Assembly: GCA_965371325.1 (NCBI GenBank)
Contig: CBDUXZ010000057.1
Span: 1 to 8,749, forward strand
Direction: 5' to 3'
DNA length: 8,749 nucleotides
Origin: CBDUXZ01 sp965371325 [NCBI: uncultured bacterium]
Lineage (GTDB): Bacteria > JAUYMQ01
A program made the position numbers and the translations under genes. Below, one piece after another: positions 1 through 5,902 of this stretch (positions within the stretch are counted from its first letter, which is position 1; each line of letters opens with the position of its first letter). The notes below the pieces were generated by a model. That model did no database searches. It worked only from the letters and a program-made list of their open reading frames with translations, and was not told the origin of the DNA.

Positions 1-91
1 AAGCGTAGAAACGATTTCACATTCGCTCGGGAACAGATTTCCCTGTGGGCCCGTTCTCCAAGACACGCTCTGTGCTCCGGATTGGTGAGGA

Positions 92-247
92 ATGATGTTA
101 TTCCTTAATTTGAAGGAAGTATCGCGGGCAGGGGCCCTGATGCTCTGCTTGGGTTCATTAATTAGCGCCCCGGCCACTGCTATTTTCATAGGCTTGATCG
201 TTATCGCCGGGGCCCTTAGAATGCGGCGCACGCAACGCTCCCTCTGA
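92..247 (+). CDS. possible small hydrophobic protein (51 aa)
   Basis: A tandem ATG-ATG opens a 51-codon frame ending in TGA at 245-247, with an in-frame stop (TGA 86-88) just upstream. The product is hydrophobic from about residue 13 to 43, interrupted by Pro27, and ends in a basic tail (RMRRTQR). That fits one membrane helix or a tight hairpin with the C terminus in the cytoplasm. The purines GAGGA at 87-91 lie too close to ATG 92 for good initiation. An internal ATG at 140, five bases after AGGGG (130-134), would give a 35-residue product that keeps the whole hydrophobic part. I recognise no family. Local GC is about 49%, well below the flanking genes. A promoter-like pair sits inside its 3' third, so the frame may be fortuitous in what is really the comEC upstream region. 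Confidence 0.28.
   Translation: MMLFLNLKEVSRAGALMLCLGSLISAPATAIFIGLIVIAGALRMRRTQRSL
101..118. repeat. perfect 6+6 inverted repeat
   Basis: TTCCTT (101-106) and AAGGAA (113-118) are exact inverted copies around a 6-base AT-rich centre (AATTTG). The dyad lies in the low-GC stretch, about 75 bases before the candidate comEC promoter. It could be a protein-binding site or a small hairpin, or it could be chance. No known operator consensus was recognised. Confidence 0.3.
194..222 (+). promoter_or_regulatory. candidate sigma70-type promoter for comEC
   Basis: TTGATC (194-199, four of six matches to the -35 consensus) and TAGAAT (217-222, five of six matches to the -10) are separated by exactly 17 bases. 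Transcription would start near 229 and leave a comEC leader of about 75 bases. It lies in the lower-GC region, where such elements stand out from the background. It overlaps the end of the possible small ORF, so if both are real the ORF would be read from an earlier start. Confidence 0.45.
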
Positions 248-280
248 TTCCTTCCTCGTCCCAATCTCCCTGTCGCCACG

Positions 281-299
281 CCTCGCCCGGGCCGCGAGG
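281..299 (+). promoter_or_regulatory. hairpin overlapping the comEC ribosome-binding site
   Basis: CCTCGC (281-286) pairs perfectly with GCGAGG (294-299) around a 7-base loop. The 3' arm contains most of the purine-rich GAGGGG (296-301) that must act as the Shine-Dalgarno for the comEC ATG at 305. If the stem forms in the mRNA it would hide the ribosome-binding site. The preceding leader (248-285) is C-rich and poor in G. GC-rich leaders often form such stems by chance. Confidence 0.35.
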
Positions 300-304
300 G
301 GTCC

Positions 305-2869
305 ATGCGCCCTTCAGCGCCGGGAATCTACGTGACCGCGCTCGTCGCCGGTATCGCGGCCGGCGATGCCTGGACCACACTTGCGGTGGCCGGTCTGTCC
401 GGCGCCCCGGTTCTGCTTCTCTCGGCTATCTGGCTGCGGCGCCGGAAACGCGCCGCCGTGCTGCTTCTCGCCCTCGGCTGCGTGTTGGCGGGCGCGGCAC
501 TCCCGGCGCGCTGGACCCGACCGCCTCCGCCCTCCGATCTCGATCGGATTCTTTGCCTCGCCTGCAGCGAACCCCGGCGCGTCACACTCACCGGTTTGAT
601 CACCGGCCCTCTCCGTTCAGGCCCGTCAGGCACGCGGTTCATGCTCGCGGTCGCGGAGGTAGAGCGGAACGGGTGCCGGCGCGCGGCGCACGGCAACACT
701 CTCGTCTATGTGGGGGAGGGAATGCCCGCACTTCGCGCGGGCGATCGGCTTCGGCTGCGGGCGAGGGTGCGCCCGCCCCGGCACTACCGCAACCCCGGCT
801 CGCATGACAGTCCCCGTGCGCTCGCCCGGAAAGGGATACGCAGGGTAGCCTCGGTGGCGCGCGCCGATGAAATAGTGAGGCTTGGAAGCCGCACGGATTC
901 AAGGACGATGATCGCGCGGGCGCGTCGCCGAACGGCGGCTGCGCTTCGCCGGGAGGCGCCCCGGGAGGCCCCCGTGCTCGAGGCGCTTCTGCTGGGCGAT
1001 CGGAGCCGTATACCGCCTTCGATCCGCGACGCTTTTGCGCGTGCGGGGGCCGCGCACGTTCTGGCGGTTTCCGGGTTGCACATCGCGATGGTCGCGCTCA
1101 TGACGGGCTCCCTCCTGATCGGCCTGCTCGGGCGCTCAGTCCGGCTTCTTTCAGACGGCACCGCGCGGCGCATCGGGATTGTCGGCGGAACGGTTGCCGC
1201 GTGGGTCTACGCGCTTTTCGCGGGAGGTGCGGAGCCCGCGCTGCGGGCGGCCCTCATGGGCACGGCCATCGCTGCTGCGGCCATCGCCGGACGGCGTGGG
1301 AACGGCTGGAACGGCCTGCTTCTGGCTGGGGCACTTCTGGTCCTTCTGGACCCCGCACGGGTGTTCGAGCCGGGTGTGCAACTGTCGTTCGCATCGGTCG
1401 CCGGTCTGCTCTGGTGCTGGGGTGGTGGCGCTCCCGGAACAAAGGCCGATGGCTCCGACCGGGGGCGTCCCGGTGATCGGTGGCCGCCGCTGCTGCTTTC
1501 CGCCGCGCGGCGTGTGGGCGCTCTCTTCCTGATCACGATCAGCGCCACGATGGCGACGCTTCCGATCCAGGCCTCGGTCTTCGGACGAGTCTCGTTGGTT
1601 GCGCCCCTCGGAAACCTTGTCGTGATCCCCCTCCTGGGGAGCGTCGCCGTCCCGTGCCTCCTGCTTTCAGGCGCCCTCCTCACACTCAGCGATCGCGTCG
1701 CGGGCCTGCTCATTCAGATTGCCGCCGCGGCGTCGCGAGGCTCCGTTGCCTGGGTGCGTTGGCTTTCGGAATGGGACGGGGCGGCTGTGGCGGTGCCGCC
1801 GCCGAGCACGATCGAAACGCTGAGCTGGTTTGCCTTGTTTCTGGCGCTACCGCCGCTCATCCGCAGGCGGCCGGCGGGCGTTCTCACGCGCCGTCGCGCA
1901 ATCGGCCTGGCCGCCCTCGGCCTCATTGCGCTCGCGGGCGATGCGGTTCTCTGGACGTGGCGTTTGAAGCCGCCACCCTCACTGCGGATACGCGTTCTGG
2001 ATGTAGGGCAGGGAGACGCGACGCTTCTCGAAACGCCGGAGGGGGACCGCATCCTTGTTGATGCAGGGCCGGCATTCTCCCTTCCTGGCGGTGGGCGTTT
2101 CGATGCGGGGGAGCGGATTGTCGCGCCGGCGCTTCGCGCCCTGCGGATACGCGCCCTGGACATCCTCGTTGTCTCTCACCCCGACGCCGATCACGCAGGC
2201 GGCGCGCCTGCAATCCTCGAGGGCTTCCGGGTCGGGGAAGTCTGGATCCCGGCCGGGGGGGAGGGGGCCGAGGGGCTCAGGCGGGTGATAACGACAGCCG
2301 GGCGGTTGGGAGTTCCCGTTGTCCCCCTCGCGCGGGGCGGTGCGGCGCGTGTGCGCGGCAACACGCGCATCGAGGTTCTGGGACCGCCACGTCCTTCCCG
2401 ACAGCCGCCGGGGTCGGGGTGGAACGACCGATCGCTGGTTCTTCGTATCGTGACGCCGGAACTCCGTGTGTTGCTCCCCGGCGATATCGAGGCCGCGGGC
2501 GAGGCGGCGCTTCTGCGCGCAGGCCGCGATCTGCGGTCGGATATCCTGAAGGTGCCGCATCACGGCAGTGACACATCCTCGTCGCGCCCCTTCCTCGCCG
2601 CGGTCCGGCCCAGCCTGGCGCTTGTTTCGGCCGGATCGGGGAACCGCTTTGGCTTTCCAGCCGCCGCCACCCTCGCGCGCCTCACAGCGGCGGGGGCCCG
2701 GGTGCTGAGGACCGACCTTCATGGGGCCATCACGGTCCCCGGGGAGGGGGTCCGCCGAGACCCTGGACCCATTCCTGTCACCCGGCCCGGGATCGAGAAT
2801 TCATTCAATGAGGAGGGGGAAAGAGCCGTAAAGGAAGGCGATCAGGTGTCTTGTTTTTCTGAGGGTTGA
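305..2869 (+). CDS. comEC: ComEC/Rec2-family DNA internalization channel protein
   Basis: This is the inner-membrane channel that carries single-stranded DNA into the cytoplasm during natural transformation. At 854 residues it has the full three-part architecture. An N-terminal DUF4131/OB-like part (about 1-190) has two hydrophobic helices and Cys84, Cys87 and Cys124. The polytopic Competence domain (about 210-550) carries the diagnostic ALLLGDRSRIP (227-237) and HVLAVSGLHI (251-260). The metallo-beta-lactamase-like domain (about 560-812) shows DVGQGDATLL (566-575), SHPDADHAGG (624-633), NDRSLVLRI (707-715), LLPGDIE (723-729) and KVPHHGSDTSS (749-759). The last motif reads NRFGFPAAATL (780-790), where relatives usually have a histidine (FGFPHP or YGHP). 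A charged 40-residue tail follows the domain. The ATG at 305 has GAGGGG at 296-301. Family membership is certain, but whether this organism is naturally transformable cannot be told from one gene. Confidence 0.96.
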   Translation: MRPSAPGIYVTALVAGIAAGDAWTTLAVAGLSGAPVLLLSAIWLRRRKRAAVLLLALGCVLAGAALPARWTRPPPPSDLDRILCLACSEPRRVTLTGLITGPLRSGPSGTRFMLAVAEVERNGCRRAAHGNTLVYVGEGMPALRAGDRLRLRARVRPPRHYRNPGSHDSPRALARKGIRRVASVARADEIVRLGSRTDSRTMIARARRRTAAALRREAPREAPVLEALLLGDRSRIPPSIRDAFARAGAAHVLAVSGLHIAMVALMTGSLLIGLLGRSVRLLSDGTARRIGIVGGTVAAWVYALFAGGAEPALRAALMGTAIAAAAIAGRRGNGWNGLLLAGALLVLLDPARVFEPGVQLSFASVAGLLWCWGGGAPGTKADGSDRGRPGDRWPPLLLSAARRVGALFLITISATMATLPIQASVFGRVSLVAPLGNLVVIPLLGSVAVPCLLLSGALLTLSDRVAGLLIQIAAAASRGSVAWVRWLSEWDGAAVAVPPPSTIETLSWFALFLALPPLIRRRPAGVLTRRRAIGLAALGLIALAGDAVLWTWRLKPPPSLRIRVLDVGQGDATLLETPEGDRILVDAGPAFSLPGGGRFDAGERIVAPALRALRIRALDILVVSHPDADHAGGAPAILEGFRVGEVWIPAGGEGAEGLRRVITTAGRLGVPVVPLARGGAARVRGNTRIEVLGPPRPSRQPPGSGWNDRSLVLRIVTPELRVLLPGDIEAAGEAALLRAGRDLRSDILKVPHHGSDTSSSRPFLAAVRPSLALVSAGSGNRFGFPAAATLARLTAAGARVLRTDLHGAITVPGEGVRRDPGPIPVTRPGIENSFNEEGERAVKEGDQVSCFSEG

Positions 2870-2904
2870 ACCAGGTCGCCAATGATGTGTGGTTTTCACC
2901 CCGC

Positions 2905-2910
2905 AGGAGG
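2905..2910 (+). promoter_or_regulatory. strong Shine-Dalgarno fixing the GGDEF gene start
   Basis: AGGAGG lies six bases before the ATG at 2917. It decides the start over the in-frame TTG at 2866, which overlaps the comEC stop codon and has its purine run directly against it. The loose complement GCCAA (2878-2882) and TTGGC (2911-2915) could fold around this site, but the stem is weak. Confidence 0.85.
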
Positions 2911-2916
2911 TTGGCC

Positions 2917-4389
2917 ATGAACGGGCCAGAGGGCCGTTCCACGGATGCGGCGGATCGGCAGGACGAGGGGCTCGAGAAGGTCTTCGGGAAGGGGGCAACA
3001 GCCCTCCTTGTGAGTGCCGACGAGCGGGCCGCGGAAGGGCTCTCACGCCTTTTGCGGGCCCTCGGCTGGGCGCCCATCCGGGCCGGGAGCGACGCGGAAG
3101 CGCTCCGGGCCGTCGAGAAATACCAGCCGACGGTGGTGATCGCCCGGGTCGAGAAGCGGGAGATGCCCCTCGCGGAACGCCTGCGGGCCCTCTACCCCCT
3201 GCTCCCCCTGATCGCCGTTCTCCCGAGCCCTTCGCTCGATCAGGCGGCCATGGTCTACGAGGCCGGCGCCTCGGTCTGCGTGCCGGAGCCAATCACGGAG
3301 TCCCTTCTTCAGGACGCGCTGCGGCGCGCGGATCGCCAGGTGAGGAAGGTCGTGCAGGAGCGGTCGGAGTCGCTTCGCCTTGTCAGTTCAGCCCGTGCCC
3401 TGAACGCCTCCCTGCTGTTCTCGGACATCTACCCGCTGACCCTCGACACGCTCATCAGCGAGACGAAGAGCAATGCCGCGGTCGGTATGTTCGCCGATCC
3501 GGAAAGAGGAGAGCTGGGGCTTCGGGCGGTGCGGGGCCTGACGAACGAAACCGCCGAACGCCTCGCACAATTGATCACGCCGATGCTGGGCGGGCGGCTC
3601 TCCACGACGACGCTCCCCGTGGATGACACGGCCGATCCGGATCTCTGGGTAGAGCTGAGCGATGTGCTCAAGGAGGAGATCGAAGTTCCGCCCAGGCTGC
3701 TCCTCGTTCCCATTCCGAGGGCCTCGCGGGGTCTCGAGGCAACCGGTCCCGGAAACGCCGGAGCGGTACTGCTCCTTCGGCACACTCCCCCGGTGCCCTT
3801 CACCCAGGATGTGCGCGAGCACGCAGCATTTCTGGCAATCCAGGCTGGGATCGCATTCCAGAACGGTGCTCTTTACGCCGCGGCCGAGGAGCGGGCGTAC
3901 CTCGATCCGCTGACGGGCCTGTACAACACGCGCTACCTCTACACAACCATGGAGCAGGAGATTACGCGCTCCACGCGCTACGGGCATGAACTGTCGGTCC
4001 TCTTCCTCGATCTCGATCTATTCAAAGAAGTGAACGACAGGCACAACCATCTTATCGGGAGTGCTGTGCTCGTCGAAACCGCCCATCTCATCGAGCGCAA
4101 GATCCGGCAGGTTGACAGCGCAGTCCGATTTGGCGGGGACGAGTTCACCATTGTTCTCGTCGAAACAACGCACCCCGGCGCCCTGCACGTGGCGGAGAGA
4201 ATCAGGGAGAGCGTCAGCGAGCATATCTTCCAGGAAGCGGCGGGACTCTCGATACGTCTTACCTGCACGATCGGCGTTGCGTCCTTTCCGACTCACGGGA
4301 AGCAGGCGAGAGAACTCATCGAGGAGGCCGACCTCGCCATGTACCGCGCCAAGGCCGAACGAAACCTCGTCAAATCAGCCGGCGCGTGA
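2917..4389 (+). CDS. pseudo-receiver/GAF-like/GGDEF cyclic-dinucleotide synthase, Hypr (cGAMP) type predicted
   Basis: A 490-residue cytoplasmic signalling protein with no signal peptide or membrane helix. Residues about 27-140 look like a receiver domain, but the phospho-acceptor position is Arg77 (VVIARV) and the usual lysine before proline is lost (VPEPIT, 123-127). It is therefore probably not phosphorylated. A helical linker leads to a GAF-like sensory domain (about 165-322). The GGDEF domain (about 325-486) has YLDPLTGLYNTRYL (328-341), metal-binding Asp365, base-contacting Asn373, an intact GGDEF (406-410) and an RxxD inhibitory site (RQVD, 397-400). The guanine-reading aspartate of diguanylate cyclases (PleD Asp344) is Ser382. 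That matches Hypr GGDEF enzymes such as Geobacter GacA, which make 3',3'-cGAMP from ATP and GTP. The gene starts 47 bases after comEC and is probably in its operon. Product specificity is inferred from this one residue. Confidence 0.9.
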   Translation: MNGPEGRSTDAADRQDEGLEKVFGKGATALLVSADERAAEGLSRLLRALGWAPIRAGSDAEALRAVEKYQPTVVIARVEKREMPLAERLRALYPLLPLIAVLPSPSLDQAAMVYEAGASVCVPEPITESLLQDALRRADRQVRKVVQERSESLRLVSSARALNASLLFSDIYPLTLDTLISETKSNAAVGMFADPERGELGLRAVRGLTNETAERLAQLITPMLGGRLSTTTLPVDDTADPDLWVELSDVLKEEIEVPPRLLLVPIPRASRGLEATGPGNAGAVLLLRHTPPVPFTQDVREHAAFLAIQAGIAFQNGALYAAAEERAYLDPLTGLYNTRYLYTTMEQEITRSTRYGHELSVLFLDLDLFKEVNDRHNHLIGSAVLVETAHLIERKIRQVDSAVRFGGDEFTIVLVETTHPGALHVAERIRESVSEHIFQEAAGLSIRLTCTIGVASFPTHGKQARELIEEADLAMYRAKAERNLVKSAGA

Positions 4390-4403
4390 GCGGTCGCCCT
4401 CAC
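4386..4403 (+). terminator. weak hairpin at the end of the GGDEF gene
   Basis: GTGAG (4386-4390, overlapping the TGA stop) pairs with CTCAC (4399-4403). GG and CC can also pair inside, with one bulged base and a TCG loop. No U-run follows, so it is not a standard intrinsic terminator. The C-rich bases after it would suit factor-dependent ending. A transcript end is expected here because a new promoter follows at 4426. Confidence 0.25.
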
Positions 4404-4425
4404 CTTCCGATGCGCCGATGTCTCG

Positions 4426-4455
4426 TTGACAGTTCCCGCGATACTCTGCTAGGTT
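4426..4455 (+). promoter_or_regulatory. sigma70-type promoter for hisS-aspS
   Basis: A perfect TTGACA (4426-4431) is followed after 18 bases by TAGGTT (4450-4455). TGC just before it (4447-4449) supplies an extended -10. Transcription would begin near 4462, in the AT-rich stretch that follows, giving a leader of about 138 bases before the hisS ATG. This is the best promoter match in the window and sits in the longest intergenic gap, as expected for a separate operon. Confidence 0.72.
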
Positions 4456-4501
4456 TACGATTTAAATAGGGTTTTTCGCCCGTCCCTGATCACTCGCGGG
4501 A
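4434..4501. repeat. widely spaced 8-base inverted repeat around the hisS promoter
   Basis: TCCCGCGA (4434-4441), inside the -35/-10 spacer, is exactly inverted as TCGCGGGA (4494-4501). The centres are 60 bases apart and flank the -10 and the expected start site. The arrangement could serve two regulator half-sites or be chance in GC-rich DNA. Confidence 0.3.
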
Positions 4502-4530
4502 TCTTTCCCCTGCCCGTTGAAACCGCTTCT

Positions 4531-4561
4531 GCGCCGGCCCGGGGCCGCCGGACCGCCGGTC
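4531..4561 (+). promoter_or_regulatory. GC-rich structured hisS leader
   Basis: Almost every base here is G or C. CGGCC (4535-4539) pairs with GGCCG (4543-4547) around a 3-base loop. GACC (4551-4554) pairs with GGTC (4558-4561) around GCC. An alternative stem pairs CCGGC (4534-4538) with GCCGG (4547-4551). A near-exact tandem repeat, CCGCCGGA then CCGCCGGT, spans 4545-4560. No U-run follows, there is no histidine-rich leader peptide, and no T-box elements were seen. This is leader structure without an assignable mechanism. Confidence 0.3.
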
Positions 4562-4599
4562 AATTGAACCCCTCCCGGACTCCAGGCTGGAACGGCACC

Positions 4600-5877
4600 A
4601 TGACGGTAAAGACGGTCAAGGGCTTCCACGATAGCCTCCCTGACGAATCGAACATCTGGCGCTGGGTGTCAGGGCAAATTCGCGAAACCTTTCAGGCTTG
4701 GGGCTTCCGGGAAATCCGTCTTCCCCTCGTCGAGCGGACGGAACTCTTCGCCCGCTCTCTCGGCGAAACCACCGAGGTCGTCGAGAAGCAGATGTACAGC
4801 TTCCCTGACCTCCGCGGCGATTCTCTCACGCTTCGTCCCGAGGGAACGGCCGGGGCCGTTCGCGCTTACATCGAACACCATCTTGATCAGGGAGAGCCGG
4901 TCAGCCGGCTGCACTACGCCGGGCCGATGTTCCGCTACGAGCGACCCCAGAAGGGGCGATACCGGCAGTTTTTCCAGATGGGGGTCGAGTTGATCGGAGA
5001 CGGCTCCGCCGAGGCGGACGCCGAGGTTCTCTCGCTTCTGGACGCCCTGCTCGCCCGTGTAGGCATTAGCGAGGTGACGCTCGCGATCAACACGCTGGGC
5101 CACGGGGAATGCCGGCCGGCCTTCCTTGAAACTCTCCGATCCTACCTGGGGGCGCATCGCGGAAAGCTCTGCGAGGACTGTGTTCGGAAGATCGAGACGA
5201 ACCCGATGCGCGTACTCGATTGCAAGGTGGACGCATGCATCGCCGTGGCCACGGGGGCGCCCTCGATCCTCGATCACGTCTGCGAGGAGTGCCGTGCTCA
5301 CTTCGAGGAGGTGCGCGCCCTGCTGGATCTGCTCGGTGTAAAGTATGTGGTCGACCCGCGTATCGTCCGGGGTCTGGACTATTACGTTCGCACCGCCTTC
5401 GAGGCCACTTCGGCCCATCTCGGTGCGAAGAATTCGATAGCAGCGGGCGGGCGGTACGACGGCCTCGTCAAGGCGCTCGGCGGCCCCGATGTGCCGGGCC
5501 TGGGCTTTGCCATCGGTATGGAGCGCCTCATCGCACTCCTACCCGAGCACATAGAGATTCCCTCCGACCGGCCGAGTGTCGTCATGGTCGGCACGGGCAT
5601 CCCCGAGGCGCGCCGCGCAGCGTTTCGTCTCGCGGATCGCCTCCGTCGAAGCGGCATCGCCGTCGGCTGGGGGGGAGGACGAAGCTTGAAATCGCAGCTC
5701 AGACGGGCGGACAAGAGCGGAGCGCCCTTCGTCGTCATTCTCGGCGATGAAGAACTGGAGAGAGGCGAGGTGGTTCTCCGCGACATGGGCCACCAGTCTC
5801 AGGAGCGCGTCCCCCGTGACCGCGTGGGTGATATCCTCCTGCGCCGGCTCGGACTGGACGAAACCGCGAAAACCTGA
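4600..5877 (+). CDS. hisS: histidyl-tRNA synthetase
   Basis: Class II synthetase that charges tRNA-His with histidine in the cytoplasm, and is essential. The 425-residue length is normal. The start [11 protein letters not shown] is typical of the family. Other family motifs are the ATP-site motif 2 ([19 protein letters not shown], 108-126), the histidine-specific [12 protein letters not shown] (257-268), [10 protein letters not shown] (281-290) and motif 3 [11 protein letters not shown] (300-310). The anticodon-binding domain follows from about 325. The insertion between catalytic halves carries six cysteines (191, 194, 208, 213, 228, 231). The ATG at 4600 is preferred over an in-frame TTG at 4564, which has no ribosome-binding site and adds 12 non-conserved residues. 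The Shine-Dalgarno is weak (GGA at 4589-4591). A run of seven G lies at 5669-5675. The gene follows its own promoter and is followed closely by aspS. Confidence 0.98.
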   Translation: MTVKTVKGFHDSLPDESNIWRWVSGQIRETFQAWGFREIRLPLVERTELFARSLGETTEVVEKQMYSFPDLRGDSLTLRPEGTAGAVRAYIEHHLDQGEPVSRLHYAGPMFRYERPQKGRYRQFFQMGVELIGDGSAEADAEVLSLLDALLARVGISEVTLAINTLGHGECRPAFLETLRSYLGAHRGKLCEDCVRKIETNPMRVLDCKVDACIAVATGAPSILDHVCEECRAHFEEVRALLDLLGVKYVVDPRIVRGLDYYVRTAFEATSAHLGAKNSIAAGGRYDGLVKALGGPDVPGLGFAIGMERLIALLPEHIEIPSDRPSVVMVGTGIPEARRAAFRLADRLRRSGIAVGWGGGRSLKSQLRRADKSGAPFVVILGDEELERGEVVLRDMGHQSQERVPRDRVGDILLRRLGLDETAKT

Positions 5878-5890
5878 CCGCTCCCTCATC

Positions 5891-5895
5891 AAGGA
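5891..5895 (+). promoter_or_regulatory. ribosome-binding site selecting the aspS GTG start
   Basis: AAGGA lies seven bases before GTG at 5903. It supports starting aspS there, after the hisS stop, rather than at the upstream in-frame ATG inside hisS. Confidence 0.75.
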
Positions 5896-5902
5896 CTCCC
5901 TC

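Noticed and set aside
1-91. Tail of an upstream gene
   Set aside because: Two + frames are open from the edge (stops at 86-88 and 106-108), but the residues match nothing I recognise and the stretch is too short to call.
1979-2722. 247-codon open frame on the - strand within comEC
   Set aside because: It lies wholly inside a well-supported gene and has a repetitive Arg/Gly/Pro-rich composition typical of antisense frames in high-GC DNA. It shows no recognisable domain.
2866-2916. TTG start for the GGDEF gene overlapping the comEC stop
   Set aside because: Its purine run directly abuts the codon, whereas ATG 2917 has AGGAGG at ideal spacing.
2820-2916. Separate promoter for the GGDEF gene
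   Set aside because: TTGTTT (2851) and TTGAAC (2866) have no -10-like hexamer at 16-18 bases, so co-transcription with comEC is simpler.
4410-4469. 19-codon frame in the hisS upstream gap
   Set aside because: It contains the promoter elements themselves, has no ribosome-binding site and no histidine-codon bias.
4564-4599. TTG start giving a 12-residue longer HisRS
   Set aside because: It has no Shine-Dalgarno, and HisRS proteins normally begin close to the KTVKGFHD segment that follows ATG 4600.
4462-4599. T-box, histidine attenuator or cyclic-dinucleotide (GEMM) riboswitch in the hisS leader
   Set aside because: No T-box or GEMM core sequences, no run of His codons and no hairpin followed by a U-run were found.
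4669-5418. 249-codon open frame on the - strand within hisS
   Set aside because: It is a shadow of a highly conserved synthetase, with no domain and no supporting start signal.
5747-5902. N-terminal extension of aspS reaching back into hisS
   Set aside because: The extension overlaps the hisS 3' end in another frame and has no AspRS similarity. GTG 5903 has a proper ribosome-binding site and starts at the expected family N terminus.
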